Below, piece by piece: positions 63,811-64,000 of a stretch of 64,000 nucleotides of DNA. Position numbers and translations under genes: made by a program. A model generated the notes under the pieces. It did no database searches. It had not been told where the DNA came from and was given only the letters and a program-made list of their open reading frames with translations. The stretch spans positions 1-64,000 of the forward strand of contig JAQWOH010000077.1 in NCBI GenBank assembly GCA_029245955.1, in the 5' to 3' direction. Position 1 is the first letter of the stretch. Every line of letters starts with the position of its first letter. This DNA comes from Fuerstiella sp. (GTDB taxonomy: Bacteria > Planctomycetota > Planctomycetia > Planctomycetales > Planctomycetaceae).

Positions 63811-64000
63811 TTACCTTTCGCGCAGATGTTTATCAAAGAAATCAATGACTGTGGCTCTGAGATCCTGTTGTGCGGGTTGCAGGTGAAAACTGTGAGGAGC
63901 ATCTTTAATGACCTGCAGTTCCGTTTCCACGCCCGATTGTCGTAAGTGTTCGAATAGAATTTTCGACTGTTGAACCGACACCAGTGCATCTTTGGTTCCG
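63811..64000 (-). CDS. Alpha/beta hydrolase, C-terminal part
   Basis: The last 62 codons of a gene entering from the right edge, ending at TAA 63811-63813. It reads GTKDALVSVQQSKILFEHLR, QSGVETELQVIKDAPHSFHL and ends ATVIDFFDKHLRER. The D-A-L-V motif supplies the acidic catalytic residue and PHSFHL supplies the catalytic histidine of esterase/dienelactone-hydrolase-like proteins. The nucleophile serine would lie beyond the window. Substrate unknown. Confidence 0.7.
   Translation of the reverse strand, partial: GTKDALVSVQQSKILFEHLRQSGVETELQVIKDAPHSFHLQPAQQDLRATVIDFFDKHLRER

Noticed and set aside
1..64000. tRNA, rRNA, CRISPR or intact insertion sequences
   Set aside because: No T-loop-like GGTTCRANYCC with a matching acceptor stem, no rRNA core sequence, no regularly spaced repeats and no transposase motif was found by reading. 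A covariance-model scan would be more sensitive.

Overview
The window looks like a chromosomal segment of a Planctomycetota bacterium, probably from the marine Planctomycetaceae side. The inference rests on gene families, not on a marker gene. It carries secreted cytochrome-like DUF1549/DUF1553 proteins, DUF1592/DUF1588-type and DUF1552 proteins, DUF1501, DUF1800, DUF1080 and DUF3500 proteins, a sulfatase, and Tat-type leaders of the SRR type. It also has a PQQ-propeller/leucine-rich-repeat fusion and a VWA operon with a giant coiled-coil protein. Operons are short and orientation changes often. No rRNA, tRNA, CRISPR array, intact insertion sequence or prophage was seen.

Layout. 0-3.2 kb (minus strand) is a surface-polysaccharide group: the start of a flippase-like membrane protein, a GT-C-like membrane protein and an SGNH-type protein. 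3.2-5.4 kb is gene-poor and decayed. It holds a relic of the flippase start, a perfect inverted repeat and a frameshifted Tat-leader gene. 5.5-7.6 kb has a DUF3500 protein and a FliA/WhiG-type sigma factor with a textbook terminator. 8.4-12.7 kb (plus) has two overlapping TolB-like propeller genes and a BNR/sialidase-like protein. 12.8-16.8 kb (minus) has a Big2/cytochrome/DUF1549/DUF1553 protein, an isolated rplX, and a small membrane protein with a possible coupled micro-ORF. 17-22.1 kb (plus) has a tRNA-dihydrouridine synthase, a YheT-like hydrolase, a GT4 glycosyltransferase and a sulfatase. 22.2-34.4 kb holds most of the planctomycete-typical secreted proteins. 34.6-39.6 kb has NhaA, rplM-rpsI and MgtE.

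The most distinctive block is 39.8-51.8 kb (plus). It is a tightly coupled four-gene operon: a BatA-like VWA protein, a second VWA/amidotransferase-like membrane protein, a 1909-residue membrane-anchored coiled-coil protein and a secreted alpha/alpha-barrel (prenyltransferase-like) repeat protein. It resembles MoxR-associated envelope systems, but no MoxR ATPase or DUF58 gene lies next to it in the window. 51.9-64 kb holds nadB, a TVP38-family protein, another DUF1549/DUF1553 protein, pyruvate kinase, a PspA-like protein, an ECF sigma factor, a FixJ-like regulator, an S41 protease, a class IV aminotransferase and the end of an alpha/beta hydrolase.

How the genes may work together is partly inference. 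The DUF1549/1553/1592/1552/1501/1800 proteins and the sulfatase point to extracytoplasmic processing of complex, probably sulfated, polysaccharides. The PspA-like/ECF pair, the S41 protease and the VWA operon point to envelope maintenance. Several reading frames are broken by a single base (near 5.02 and 26.7 kb). These may be real decay or assembly errors, and reads would decide.
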